Source: a virus
IMG/VR virus record: IMGVR_UViG_3300045482_000112
Span: 1 to 64,000 of that record
Length of the DNA: 64,000 bases
Direction: 5' to 3' (one strand)
Positions 1 through 8,032 of this stretch are shown here, in pieces. Numbering within the stretch: position 1 is the first letter of the stretch; every line of letters begins with the position of its first letter. The notes below the pieces were generated by a model. It saw only the letters and a program-made list of their open reading frames with translations. It had not been told where the DNA came from and did no database searches. The position numbers and the translations under genes are program-made.

Positions 1-552
1 ATGTCCCACAACCCCAAGTTCCAGGAGTTCCTGGCTTTCGGCGAGGCCCTGGAACAGGCCAGCCAGCAGCACCTATTCCCCAAGCTGTTCCCCTTCTGCG
101 ACGCCTACCGCATCGGTTCCGAAAAGGTATGGCGCAGTTTCGGGGCTGACTACCTCCTGCTGGACAACCGCCGCAACCGCGCCCTGTTGGTGGAGGTCAA
201 GGCCGACACCAAAACCACGGGTAACCTGGCGGTCGAAACCTACAGCATCTCCGCCAATACCGCCCAGCGTACCTACGGCTGGTTCCATACCAGTAAGGCC
301 GACTACATCGTGTACATCAGTATCCCCCAGCGCAGGGTGCTCATTTTAGACCTGCCCAAGCTACGCGGAATGCTGCACGAACGGAAGTTCCCCCTCAAAA
401 GCACCCAGCTCAACGTGGGCTACACCGCCTACTTCTACCTTATCCCCTGGGACTGGGCCCTGGTGGAATTCCCCTCCATCACCATCCCCGAAGAGGAGTG
501 GTCGCGGTGGGAAGAAACTATTCAGGAGCACTTACAGAAGGAACCTGCGTGA
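1..552 (+). CDS. PD-(D/E)XK nuclease-like protein
   Basis: A 183-residue protein. Asp50 in a hydrophobic strand (GADYLLLDN) is followed 15 residues later by VEVK (Glu65, Lys67). That is the D...ExK arrangement of PD-(D/E)XK nucleases such as Holliday-junction resolvases and restriction-type enzymes, so it may cut branched or foreign DNA. The family is inferred from this motif alone. The ATG is the first base of the window, so a start further upstream cannot be excluded. The end overlaps the next gene by 4 bases (GTGA), so the two are probably translationally coupled in one early operon. Confidence 0.6.
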   Translation: MSHNPKFQEFLAFGEALEQASQQHLFPKLFPFCDAYRIGSEKVWRSFGADYLLLDNRRNRALLVEVKADTKTTGNLAVETYSISANTAQRTYGWFHTSKADYIVYISIPQRRVLILDLPKLRGMLHERKFPLKSTQLNVGYTAYFYLIPWDWALVEFPSITIPEEEWSRWEETIQEHLQKEPA

Positions 553-1055
553 TTCAAAACGACACCTACCTCCAAACGCTGTACCCGGAAGCCTTCGTAA
601 ACCCGGCTTCCATCGACCTGCGGCTGGACCAGTACGCGCTCATCTTCGACCAGCCCCTGCACTACCGCCTGTTATGGCGCGTCACCCGGCACCCGCGCTG
701 GCTGCAGCGCAAGCGAACCGTGGACCTTAAACAGGGCTACTACCTGAAACCCGGACAAATGGCCCTGGTATCCAGTCAGGAAGTAGTCTACATTCCTGAG
801 GATATGTCGGCCCTCCTCACTCTTAAGTCCTCTCGAGGACGGGAAGGACTCAACCAAGGCTTCACCGGCTGGTTCGACCCCGGCTTTATCGGCTCCGCCA
901 CCTTCCCTCTCTACGCCCCCGCCCACCCGGTTCGACTCCAGGCCGGAGTCCGTATGGCCCAACTCATCTACCTCAAGACCCACCAGCCCCACATCCTCTA
1001 TAATGGGGCGTACCAGCACCAGGCTGGTCCCACAGAAAGCTATCATGTCAGCTAA
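549..1055 (+). CDS. dCTP deaminase/dUTPase-fold protein
   Basis: 168 residues from a GTG that overlaps the previous stop (GTGA) and follows an AGAAGGA ribosome site. Residues 94-113 (SSRGREGL ... GWFDPGF) match the dCTP deaminase signature, and the neighbours (dNMP kinase, NrdJ) suit a role in dNTP supply. In the canonical deaminase a catalytic Glu follows DPG(F/W)xG in a V-L-E-F strand. Here the aligned stretch is ATFPLY, with Pro at that place, so deamination is doubtful. It may be a dUTPase-like or non-catalytic relative. Fold assignment is fairly secure; activity is not. Confidence 0.75.
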   Translation: MIQNDTYLQTLYPEAFVNPASIDLRLDQYALIFDQPLHYRLLWRVTRHPRWLQRKRTVDLKQGYYLKPGQMALVSSQEVVYIPEDMSALLTLKSSRGREGLNQGFTGWFDPGFIGSATFPLYAPAHPVRLQAGVRMAQLIYLKTHQPHILYNGAYQHQAGPTESYHVS

Positions 1056-1257
1056 AACCCCTACCGAACCTGACCGCCGACGACCCCGCACCCTCTTCAC
1101 CCGCTTCGGGGGCATCAACGTCAACCTCTACCAGGTATACCTCTTCAACAAGGATGGTACCGTGAACGTAACCATGGCCAACAATACCTACAGTCTGGAT
1201 AAAGAGGAGTCCTACCTCTTCCTGCAACTTGTAGGCGACAACCGCCGAGACGCCTAG
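1045..1257 (+). CDS. small unknown protein, 70 aa
   Basis: Starts at the ATG inside the end of the preceding gene (11-base overlap) and ends just before a strong terminator, so it is the last gene of the first small operon. It has a basic N-terminus (TEPDRRRPR) and a probable beta-rich remainder. I do not recognise a family. An upstream in-frame ATG at 1003 would lie deeper inside the deaminase-like gene and is less likely. Confidence 0.55.
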   Translation: MSAKTPTEPDRRRPRTLFTRFGGINVNLYQVYLFNKDGTVNVTMANNTYSLDKEESYLFLQLVGDNRRDA

Positions 1258-1272
1258 TCCTCTCCCCACTGC

Positions 1273-1296
1273 AGGCCGCCTTCGGGCGGTCTTTTT
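1273..1296 (+). terminator. intrinsic terminator
   Basis: An 8-bp stem (AGGCCGCC/GGCGGTCT, one G-U pair) closed by a TTCG loop runs directly into five T residues. The next gene's ATG is only 3 bases beyond the T run. Confidence 0.85.
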
Positions 1297-1299
1297 GTT

Positions 1300-1587
1300 A
1301 TGTTTGCCTTGACCCCCCTCAACAGCCGCATCGCCAACTGGCGCAGGGATACTCTGCTATTCCTTCCATCCGAGATAGAGGACTGGCAACGAGAGGAACA
1401 TCAGGCCGTGCTTCTGCTCTCCACTAAAGGCCCTACCGGATTCCTGGTCTGGCTGGACGAGGTGCAGCCCCTCAACCCCCGGTTCCACTGCACCCCCTGG
1501 CTACACCGGTCCCGCAGAGACCTGAGCCAACTGGCAGACCTGGAAACCGCCCCTCGACAAATCAACCTGTACGCCCCAAGGAGCTAA
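1300..1587 (+). CDS. unknown protein, 95 aa
   Basis: Begins 3 bases after a terminator T run, with no room for a ribosome site between them. It is either reached by read-through or starts at a later codon. The N-terminus (MFALTPLNSRIANWRRD) is followed by a Trp-rich, strand-like segment. No family recognised. The 3-base gap to the next gene suggests one transcript. Confidence 0.55.
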   Translation: MFALTPLNSRIANWRRDTLLFLPSEIEDWQREEHQAVLLLSTKGPTGFLVWLDEVQPLNPRFHCTPWLHRSRRDLSQLADLETAPRQINLYAPRS

Positions 1588-1590
1588 CCC

Positions 1591-1953
1591 GTGGTCCACA
1601 TCTACACCCATGTTCACAACGACACTGGCAACTACCGCCTCTACAGCCCCACCCAGGGCCTGCTGGCCGACCGCACCCTAACCGTGACCCCGCCCTTCAC
1701 CCCCGAGGAATTGGAGTACGTCACCATCAATGAAGCCCTGGCGGAAAGCATGTGCATATATAACTGCGACGAGGTTATGCTTCACACCTCTTCTCAGTTG
1801 GTAATAGACCAGTTCCAACAACGCCAGCCCTGCACAGACCCCACCCTACAGCAGCTACTGACCACCCTGCAAATGCTGGCCAACACCCTCACCCTGCACC
1901 TGGTCTGGATACCCCCCGGCACCCAGCCTCTCTTCCTGGAGGCCCGTCCTTGA
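1591..1953 (+). CDS. RNase H-like protein lacking catalytic acids
   Basis: 120 residues from GTG. The order of motifs follows the RNase HI/RVT_3 fold: an N-terminal strand (IYTHVHNDTGNYRLYS), a helix with NEALAES, then VMLHTSSQLVIDQF, a helix, and LHLVWIPPGTQ. The first catalytic Asp (YTDGS in RNase H) is His here, and the Asp of TDSQLV is Ser, so hydrolysis is unlikely. It may bind RNA-DNA hybrids or have a structural role. The fold is inferred from motif order. It overlaps the next gene by 4 bases (TTGA). Confidence 0.55.
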   Translation: MVHIYTHVHNDTGNYRLYSPTQGLLADRTLTVTPPFTPEELEYVTINEALAESMCIYNCDEVMLHTSSQLVIDQFQQRQPCTDPTLQQLLTTLQMLANTLTLHLVWIPPGTQPLFLEARP

Positions 1954-2624
1954 AAAACACCATGTTTGTCGGACCGACCCCTCACGACAAGCTGGGAAAC
2001 GTAGCCCGCACCTACCGACCCGTAGGCAACACCTGCCCCTCTGCCTGCAGTTTGTTAAACAGGGGATGCTACGCCCAGCTAGGTCGCACCAATTTTCAGC
2101 AGGAGAAGGCCAAACAGCGACACGACAGCCTGACCCAGCACCTGCGCCTACTGCCCAAAGGAACCCTGGTGCGACACCTGGTCTCAGGGGACCTCTTCCA
2201 TAACGACCAACCAGACCCGGAAGTCATCCGGGAACTCACCACCGCCCACAAGCAGGCCCCCCACGTCCAGGGCTGGGGCTACACCCATGGCTGGAAACAG
2301 TTACAACCCACCACCCTCAACCTCAAAAACCTCACCTTCAACGCCTCCTGCGAATCCCCCCAGGAAACCCAGGAAGCCCTACAGGCCGGGTGGCCGGTGG
2401 TTGCGGTCGTGCCCGAGAACCACCCCAAGCTCCGGGTACACCCCACCCACGCCACCGTAGTCTGCCCGGAGCAGTACAACAAGCAGGTCACCTGCCAGAC
2501 CTGCCAGCTATGCCTCAAGCCCAACCGTAAGTACAGGAACCTACCCCTGGTTGTAGGCTTCCGCACCCACAGTAACAAGAGACGAAGCCTGAACGAGGCC
2601 ATCACCCAGAGGTACCAGCCATGA
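1950..2624 (+). CDS. cysteine-rich phage protein (Gp88-type, tentative)
   Basis: 224 residues. The TTG start overlaps the previous stop (TTGA) and sits 7 bases after TGGAGG, so it is preferred over the ATG at 1962. A Cys cluster near residues 29-41 (NTCPSACSLLNRGCYAQ) and a C-terminal CQTCQLC suggest bound metal or Fe-S. The layout resembles the uncharacterised mycobacteriophage Gp88 family, which some regard as radical-SAM-like; I treat that as tentative. Ends in an ATGA overlap with the macro-domain gene. Confidence 0.55.
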   Translation: MKNTMFVGPTPHDKLGNVARTYRPVGNTCPSACSLLNRGCYAQLGRTNFQQEKAKQRHDSLTQHLRLLPKGTLVRHLVSGDLFHNDQPDPEVIRELTTAHKQAPHVQGWGYTHGWKQLQPTTLNLKNLTFNASCESPQETQEALQAGWPVVAVVPENHPKLRVHPTHATVVCPEQYNKQVTCQTCQLCLKPNRKYRNLPLVVGFRTHSNKRRSLNEAITQRYQP

Positions 2625-3149
2625 ACATTGTTACCGGCAACTTTCTGCAAGGACTCCAGGACCCCAACGGCATCGTCGTAGCCCCCACCAACGGGGTCCT
2701 CACCGCCAAAGGACTGGTGATGGGGGCTGGAGCCGCCAAAGCCCTAGCCGACCAATGCCCCTCCCTGCCCACCCTCTTCCTCAGAGAAATTCATGCCCGC
2801 ACCACCCGGAAAAGTACCTACTGGCAGTATGGCTTCGTCCCGGTAACCACTCCCCAGTACCGCTATGGAGCCTTCCAGACCAAGCTAGACTTCCGCACCC
2901 CTGCCCTACCCCCCCCCCCTGGTGCAATACAGCGCCGAGACCCTGGCCCAGTACCTGCAGGAAAACCCCTACCACGTCCACCTGGCCTTCCCCGGCGTCG
3001 GACTGGGGCAGATACGGCAGTCAGTAGTCCAGAAAATACTCGAGAACTCCTTACAGAAACACCTGCACCGCCTCACCCTCTACCTGCTACCCAAAGGAGC
3101 CCCCCATGATGCACCTCAACTGGTTGCGAGGCCTGCGCCTGGCCATTAG
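2621..3149 (+). CDS. macro-domain protein interrupted at a C11 tract
   Basis: The N-terminal half (NIVTGNFLQG, APTNGVLTAKGLVMGAGAAK) is a macro-domain start, the ADP-ribose-binding fold. In the opening frame the protein turns into low-complexity Pro/Arg after about residue 96 and stops at 3109. The missing second half (HLAFPGVGLGQIRQSVV) is intact in another frame from about 2920 to 3149. The switch lies at a run of 11 C (2909-2919). This is a frameshift by mutation, polymerase slippage or a sequencing error. If joined, the protein is about 175 residues and overlaps the next start by 44 bases. Confidence 0.6.
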
Positions 3150-3513
3150 CACCCAGGGGAAGAAAGGGTTCTCCCCTCATTTCCAGTGCCTCCAGGTCTG
3201 TCCCGGATGTGGGGAACCCCTGGGCGTCATGGAAACTACCATGCGCTACCTACTGATGGATGGGAGCCCTCCCAGTCCCACCGACACCCCCTACCGGGAG
3301 CACATATTGCAGTGTAACCACTACCTGTTCCAGAACTCCCCCCTTCCTAAAATCCTCGCCTCCCTGGAAGCCCCCTGGAGCCATCCTCTGGACCTCGATG
3401 GTCTCAACCGGGACCTGCTGGAGCACTACCTCTCCCACTGGGAACCCTCCCAGAACCTGCTTACCGACGACTTCCAGAAAAACCCCCTCGCCTCCGTCTA
3501 CATGCAGGCCTAA
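3106..3513 (+). CDS. unknown protein with CPGCG motif, 135 aa
   Basis: Starts at tandem ATG codons after AAAGGAG. CPGCG near residue 32, with a Cys and several His further on, could bind zinc, but the pattern is incomplete. The rest is helical in appearance, with LDLDGLNRDLLEHYL near residue 97. No family recognised. Confidence 0.6.
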   Translation: MMHLNWLRGLRLAISTQGKKGFSPHFQCLQVCPGCGEPLGVMETTMRYLLMDGSPPSPTDTPYREHILQCNHYLFQNSPLPKILASLEAPWSHPLDLDGLNRDLLEHYLSHWEPSQNLLTDDFQKNPLASVYMQA

Positions 3514-3549
3514 CTCGAGGCTGCCCAACCCCTTATCTGAGGAGCTGTT

Positions 3550-3936
3550 TTGCGTTACCGTTATCACACCGCCAAAGGACTACCGGACATCCCCCTGCCC
3601 GAGGGCATATTCCCCCTCACCTACTCCCTCCACGCCCTGGAGAGAGCCCAGGCCAAGGGCATCTGGCAGCACCGCCTGCCTGCCTTCCTGGACACCCGCA
3701 ATGCCGAGCTGGTGGACATCGAGGTGCAGGACCAGAAGGTAACTGCCACTGCCTACCGCCAGCACTGGACCAAGCAGAAGGACCTGGTACTGGCCTGCCA
3801 GGTCAACCAGACCCCCTGGCTGGTACGCACCCTGTACATCAACGCCAAGCTGGACCGCCACCCAACCCTCAACCTAGACCCCTACTGTACCCCTGGAGAG
3901 GAGCACCTGTGGAACGCCGCATCCGAGAGTGGTTAA
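3550..3936 (+). CDS. unknown protein, DUF4258-like N-terminus
   Basis: TTG start 7 bases after GAGGAG, 128 residues. The segment YSLHALERAQAKGI resembles the opening helix of DUF4258 proteins (HAxxRxxERGI), which are RelE-like in fold, and a strand with VTATAYRQHW follows. The match is weak and the function unknown. The last 28 bases overlap the next small membrane gene. Confidence 0.55.
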   Translation: MRYRYHTAKGLPDIPLPEGIFPLTYSLHALERAQAKGIWQHRLPAFLDTRNAELVDIEVQDQKVTATAYRQHWTKQKDLVLACQVNQTPWLVRTLYINAKLDRHPTLNLDPYCTPGEEHLWNAASESG

Positions 3937-4007
3937 GCAACGAAAGCAACGTCATGACCCTGACTCTGTTCGCCGTCCTGGCCTTCGCCCTGCTGTTCTT
4001 CCTGTAA
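3909..4007 (+). CDS. 32-residue single-pass membrane peptide
   Basis: GTG start 6 bases after GGAGAGGAG. A charged N-terminal stretch (VERRIREWLSNESN) is followed by one hydrophobic helix (MTLTLFAVLAFALLFFL) that reaches the stop. It overlaps the preceding gene. The ribosome site and clean topology make it credible. An alternative ATG at 3954 would give only the helix. Confidence 0.55.
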   Translation: MERRIREWLSNESNVMTLTLFAVLAFALLFFL

Positions 4008-4016
4008 GGAGGAGAC

Positions 4017-4406
4017 ATGAAAACCATCATCGCCGGTTCCCGCGACATCCATCTGGCCCACCATATAGCCCAGGCCATCGCGGCTTCAGGCTTCCCCATC
4101 ACTGAGGTCGTCTCGGGGGGAGCCACCGGAGCCGACGCCCTGGGGGAGATGTGGGCCAAGATGCACAACGTACCGGTCCGCCGCTTCGCAGCCAACTGGT
4201 CCAACCTGCAGGTCCCCAACGCCCGCGTCAAGATGACCCCCAACCGCCGCGTCTACAACGCCAATGCGGGCTACGACCGTAACCTACAGATGGCCGAGTA
4301 TGCAGAAGCGCTAATTGCGGTCTGGGACGGCAAGTCCTCCGGCACCAGGCACATGATAGAAACCGCCAGAAACAAAGGACTCAAGGTCTACGTACACACC
4401 GTCTAA
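4017..4406 (+). CDS. SLOG/YspA-like (DUF2493) protein
   Basis: 129 residues after AAGGAGGAG. TIIAGSRDI at the start, VVSGGATGADALGEMWA around residues 32-48, and WDGKSSGTRHMIETA near the end are the nucleotide-binding loops of the DprA/YpsA-like SLOG fold. Members are thought to bind nucleotides or nucleotide-derived signals. It lies in the nucleotide-metabolism operon near the broken macro-domain gene, another fold that binds ADP-ribose-type ligands. Confidence 0.8.
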   Translation: MKTIIAGSRDIHLAHHIAQAIAASGFPITEVVSGGATGADALGEMWAKMHNVPVRRFAANWSNLQVPNARVKMTPNRRVYNANAGYDRNLQMAEYAEALIAVWDGKSSGTRHMIETARNKGLKVYVHTV

Positions 4407-4423
4407 CTTACCCAGGGGAGTGC

Positions 4424-4654
4424 ATGCCCCCCATCACCTATGAACTGGTAGCCCCCATCCCCTGCCCGCAGTGTCAGCAGCCCCTCCTCGGGGCCACCCA
4501 CAAGAACGGAGACCCTGCTGTGGTGTGTCTGGACTGTAGTAAAGCCTGGACCATCGACTCCGACCCCATCCTGCAGCAGGTTGAAAAGGAGACCCATGCC
4601 AAAACCCCCCAACACCACCATCATCGGCCTCGTCGGAAACCACGGAAGCGGTAA
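4424..4654 (+). CDS. small zinc-ribbon-like protein, 76 aa
   Basis: ATG after AGGGGAG. CPQC near residue 14 and CLDC near residue 35 form a likely four-Cys zinc ribbon. The C-terminus is very basic (KTPQHHHHRPRRKPRKR) because it reads through the start of the dNMP kinase gene in another frame, a 59-base overlap. Possibly a nucleic-acid-binding accessory protein. Confidence 0.5.
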   Translation: MPPITYELVAPIPCPQCQQPLLGATHKNGDPAVVCLDCSKAWTIDSDPILQQVEKETHAKTPQHHHHRPRRKPRKR

Positions 4655-5180
4655 GAGTACCCTGACCAGCATCCTGCAGATGGACCTCAGCCTCACCCAG
4701 CCCGGCACCCAGGTCCTACACCTGAGCTTCGCCGACCCCATCCGACAGCGCCTCAACAGCATCCTCCCGGTACCCCTGACCCGGACCAAACAACACCCCT
4801 ACGAAAGAGAAGCCCTGGTATTCCTGGGAGAGATGTGGCGAAGACAGGACCCGGACTTCTTCGTAACCGCCCTCCATAACAAGATAAAGACGGAGCAGCT
4901 CCCCTACACCAAAACCATTGTCCTGGTGGATGACGTGTACCATTTCAATGAAAGGGATGCCTGCGACCTGGTTTTCTACTTCCAGAACACCCAGTACCAG
5001 GAGCCCTCCGGGTACCGCCCCCTCTCGGTAGCCCAGACCCAGGAGATGCTGGCGGAGGCCGCCATAGTCACTCCCGACCGCTACTTCCCCCTGCAAGACC
5101 CTCGGGAACTGGACAACCTCTACCCCTTCGTCTACTCCCAGGTAGCCCTCTTCCTCAAGGAACAAACCCATGCTGCGTGA
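4596..5180 (+). CDS. deoxynucleoside monophosphate kinase
   Basis: 194 residues from the ATG that follows AAAAGGAG; a TTG at 4581 is rejected because it would include that ribosome site. The P-loop GNHGSGKST lies near residues 14-22. Strands with SFADPIRQRL and TIVLVDDVYHFNERD suit the T4 gp1-like dNMP kinase family, which phosphorylates dNMPs to dNDPs. Placed between the deaminase-like gene and NrdJ, it fits phage dNTP synthesis. Overlaps nrdJ by 11 bases. Confidence 0.8.
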   Translation: MPKPPNTTIIGLVGNHGSGKSTLTSILQMDLSLTQPGTQVLHLSFADPIRQRLNSILPVPLTRTKQHPYEREALVFLGEMWRRQDPDFFVTALHNKIKTEQLPYTKTIVLVDDVYHFNERDACDLVFYFQNTQYQEPSGYRPLSVAQTQEMLAEAAIVTPDRYFPLQDPRELDNLYPFVYSQVALFLKEQTHAA

Positions 5181-7707
5181 CTACATCTGGCAACGCCAGT
5201 ACGCCCTCCGTCCCGATGAAACCTATGAGCAGGGCCTGCAGAGGGTAGCCAACTTCATCGGTAGTATAGACACCCCCTCCACGGCCCCGCAGTTCCGGGC
5301 CCTGATGCAAGAAGGTAAGTTCATGCCAGGAGGCCGCATCCTGGCCGGAGTGGGAACTGCGCACGGGCAACTCCAGAATTGCTTCGTCCTGGACGGAAAA
5401 CCCTACGCCGAAGGAACCACTTCCTGGGTGATGGCCCTGGCCCTGCGCCTGGCCAAAGTCACCAAAGTAGGAGGCGGGTGCGGTCTCAACCTAGACCCCC
5501 TCGCTCCCAAAGGTAGCCCCAGCCCCGAGGCCGGACAACTCCATTTGTACATCGACCCCCACCACCCCAATGCGGAGGACTTCTACAACGGGGCACTGAC
5601 CGACCCCCAGACCGGGCGGAGGGTTCTGCGCGGGTACAAGGCAGCCCGCCCTACCCGCACCCTCCACCCCCAGGCCCACCCTGTAGACGACTCCATCCAC
5701 GACATCTTCTCCTGGGCATTCGAGGCTGCCAGCCTCCTCTCCCAGGGGGAGGATGTCCACCTGAACCTGTCCAACCTGCGCCCGGAGAACTCCCCCATCT
5801 TAGGCAGCGGAGGTACCAGCAGCGGTCCAGCCTCCTTTGCCCTGGAGGTATTCGACAACATGGCCCACTGGGTCAACCTGGGGGGAGCCCTCTCCGCAGG
5901 CCCGGTAGCCGCCCTTCGCTACATCTTCGCCCCCACCCTGAGGGTTATCCGCCAGGGCGGTACCCGCCGAGGGGCCGGGATGGCCACCCTCTCCATCGAC
6001 CATCCGGACTGGCAGGACTTCCTGACCTGCAAGGAACTATCCCGCGAACAGGAGGAAGGGGACATTTCTACCTACAACATCTCCTTCCTGGTACCCGCCT
6101 CCTTCATGCTGGAAGCAGCCCAGTCTGGTACTCCCCAGGAGCAAGTATTACGCCGCATTGCCCACCATGCCCACGCTACCGGAGAGCCCGGACTCCTCTT
6201 CCAGGACACCATCAATTTTCACAATGCCCTGGAAAAGCTGTACGGGCCTATCAAAGCGTCAAATCCATGCGGGGAGATACCCCTTTACCCGGATGAACCC
6301 TGCAACCTGGGCGCCCTCAACCTGGCTGCCTTTGCAGGGCAGGAAGACCATCTAGCCCCCAGCGCCAAACTGGCTACCCGCTTCCTGGACAACGTACTTT
6401 CCCTGACCCACGCCCCAATAACCTCCATCCAGAAAGCCATTGAAAACCGACGACGCATCGGGCTGGGCATCATGGGCCTGGCCGACTACCTCATTCTCAA
6501 AGGGCTGCGCTACGACTCCTCCGAAGGTCGTCAGGTGGCCCGCAACCTGATGGGCGTCATGACCCTGGCTGCCCTGGAAGAGTCTGAAGCCCTGGGCAAG
6601 GAACAGGGCATTCCTAGCCATGTCCAGCAGGCGGGCCTCCAGCGGCGCAACATCGCCCTGATGACCGTGGCCCCCACCGGTACCACCTCGATGCTGCTGG
6701 GGGTCTCTTCAGGTATTGAACCAGTGTATGCTGCCTCCTACCAGCGCCGTATAGGCACCGAGTACAAGGAGCTTCTACACCCCCTGCTGGAAACCCTGCT
6801 AAACGAGGAGAGAGCCCTTTCCTGGGCACGTAACACCCGTACCCCCCTGTTTGATGGAGACTGGAAGCTACCCACCCTCCTCGAGGGTATTCGCCACGCC
6901 CACGGTTCCATCCAGCCCCTGGTCAAACGAGGCTGGCTGCCCCCCTGGCTGGACGTATTCCTGACCGCCCACGACATCGCCCCCGAGGACCATGTGGCCA
7001 TGCAGGCCGCCGTCCAGCAGGCCATGGATGTTAACTACGCCGGTAACGCCATCTCCAAAACCATCAACCTGCCCTCCCACGCCACCGAAGAACAGGTGTT
7101 CAATGCCTACCTGCAAGCCTGGGAACTGGACTGCAAGGGCATCACTGTCTACCGGGACGGGTCGCGGGGCTTCCAGGTACTCTCTACCGGAGAAGGGGAC
7201 TTCGACACCTGGGCCGCCCAGTTTGCCCCCCATCCCACCTCCGCCCTGAGAATAAGAGAACCCGTCATCAATGCCCAGGTACACAAATACGACATCGGCG
7301 GGCGGAAACTCTACATAACCATAGGTTGGAATCAGCAACAAGAGCCCGTAGAGGTCTGGGTCAACCTGGCCCGCCCCACCCCCAACGAGGCAGTCAGCAC
7401 CGACATCATCGGCAGGCTGTGCAGCCTGAGTCTCAAGTACGGGGCCTCGGTGCAGGACTTGCAAAAGCACCTGCAGGGGCACTTTGACCAGTCCGGGGGC
7501 CTGGCTTCGGGCCTGGGCTTCGTCAACTCCATCTGGGATGTAGTGGCTGCGGTACTCAGCGAGTACACGCCCCATTCCACCCCAGCCCCCGTGCTGGCCC
7601 TACCCTCCGCCCCCACCGACCACGCCTGCCCCCACTGCTCCTCCCCCATGGCACGGGAAGAAGGCTGCTGGAAGTGCTACTCCTGCGGTCATAGCAAGTG
7701 TGGCTAA
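5170..7707 (+). CDS. nrdJ: class II ribonucleotide reductase NrdJ
   Basis: 845 residues, the usual length for the adenosylcobalamin-dependent enzyme that makes deoxynucleotides without oxygen. Seen in order: GGRILAGVGT and LQNCFVL (redox Cys71), VGGGCGLNLDPLAPKGS, QGGTRRGAGMATLSIDHPDW, SNPCGEIPL (thiyl-radical Cys367) with CNLGALNL, PTGTTSMLLGVSSGIEP, and ISKTINLPSHATEE before DCKGITVYRDGSR. The tail CPHCSSPMAR...CYSCGHSKC is the Cys-rich zinc ribbon found in NrdJ. No intein is present. Followed by a terminator. Confidence 0.95.
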   Translation: MLRDYIWQRQYALRPDETYEQGLQRVANFIGSIDTPSTAPQFRALMQEGKFMPGGRILAGVGTAHGQLQNCFVLDGKPYAEGTTSWVMALALRLAKVTKVGGGCGLNLDPLAPKGSPSPEAGQLHLYIDPHHPNAEDFYNGALTDPQTGRRVLRGYKAARPTRTLHPQAHPVDDSIHDIFSWAFEAASLLSQGEDVHLNLSNLRPENSPILGSGGTSSGPASFALEVFDNMAHWVNLGGALSAGPVAALRYIFAPTLRVIRQGGTRRGAGMATLSIDHPDWQDFLTCKELSREQEEGDISTYNISFLVPASFMLEAAQSGTPQEQVLRRIAHHAHATGEPGLLFQDTINFHNALEKLYGPIKASNPCGEIPLYPDEPCNLGALNLAAFAGQEDHLAPSAKLATRFLDNVLSLTHAPITSIQKAIENRRRIGLGIMGLADYLILKGLRYDSSEGRQVARNLMGVMTLAALEESEALGKEQGIPSHVQQAGLQRRNIALMTVAPTGTTSMLLGVSSGIEPVYAASYQRRIGTEYKELLHPLLETLLNEERALSWARNTRTPLFDGDWKLPTLLEGIRHAHGSIQPLVKRGWLPPWLDVFLTAHDIAPEDHVAMQAAVQQAMDVNYAGNAISKTINLPSHATEEQVFNAYLQAWELDCKGITVYRDGSRGFQVLSTGEGDFDTWAAQFAPHPTSALRIREPVINAQVHKYDIGGRKLYITIGWNQQQEPVEVWVNLARPTPNEAVSTDIIGRLCSLSLKYGASVQDLQKHLQGHFDQSGGLASGLGFVNSIWDVVAAVLSEYTPHSTPAPVLALPSAPTDHACPHCSSPMAREEGCWKCYSCGHSKCG

Positions 7708-7714
7708 CCCCTAT

Positions 7715-7738
7715 CCCCCTCCCGAAGGAGGGGGTTTT
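7715..7738 (+). terminator. intrinsic terminator after nrdJ
   Basis: An 8-bp stem (CCCCCTCC/GGAGGGGG) with a CGAA loop and TTTT, 8 bases after the nrdJ stop. Confidence 0.85.
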
Positions 7739-7750
7739 CCCTGGAGTCTT

Positions 7751-8029
7751 ATGAAACAAGACAAAGCAACCCTGGAAGTATCCAACATCAAGAAGGGCTT
7801 CATCTACAAGGCCGACCTGACCCTCACTGAGTCTGCCGAAGGCTGGGGCGTGTACCGCCACCAGCGCCGACTGAGCCTGGCTCCCCAGCGCACCGAAGCC
7901 CTCATCCTGGCTGCCGAGAAGGTCCTCGAAGGCTTCAAGGAGCCCAGCCTCTACACTGCCTTTGTAGACGGAGTTCCTTATGTCCAGCGCGAAGTACTCA
8001 AAACCAAAGAAGCGGTGACCTCGAGGTAG
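7751..8029 (+). CDS. unknown protein, 92 aa
   Basis: The ATG is placed after CTGGAG, downstream of the terminator; the longer in-frame opening would run through the hairpin. Residues include VSNIKKGFIYKADLTLTESA, giving a beta-hairpin look, and a helix with TEALILAAEKVLEGF. No family recognised. It lies 3 bases from the membrane-protein gene. Confidence 0.6.
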   Translation: MKQDKATLEVSNIKKGFIYKADLTLTESAEGWGVYRHQRRLSLAPQRTEALILAAEKVLEGFKEPSLYTAFVDGVPYVQREVLKTKEAVTSR

Positions 8030-8032
8030 TCC

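Noticed and set aside
5170-7707. Intein in NrdJ
   Set aside because: Phage NrdJ genes often carry inteins, but all reductase motifs are contiguous and the length is normal.
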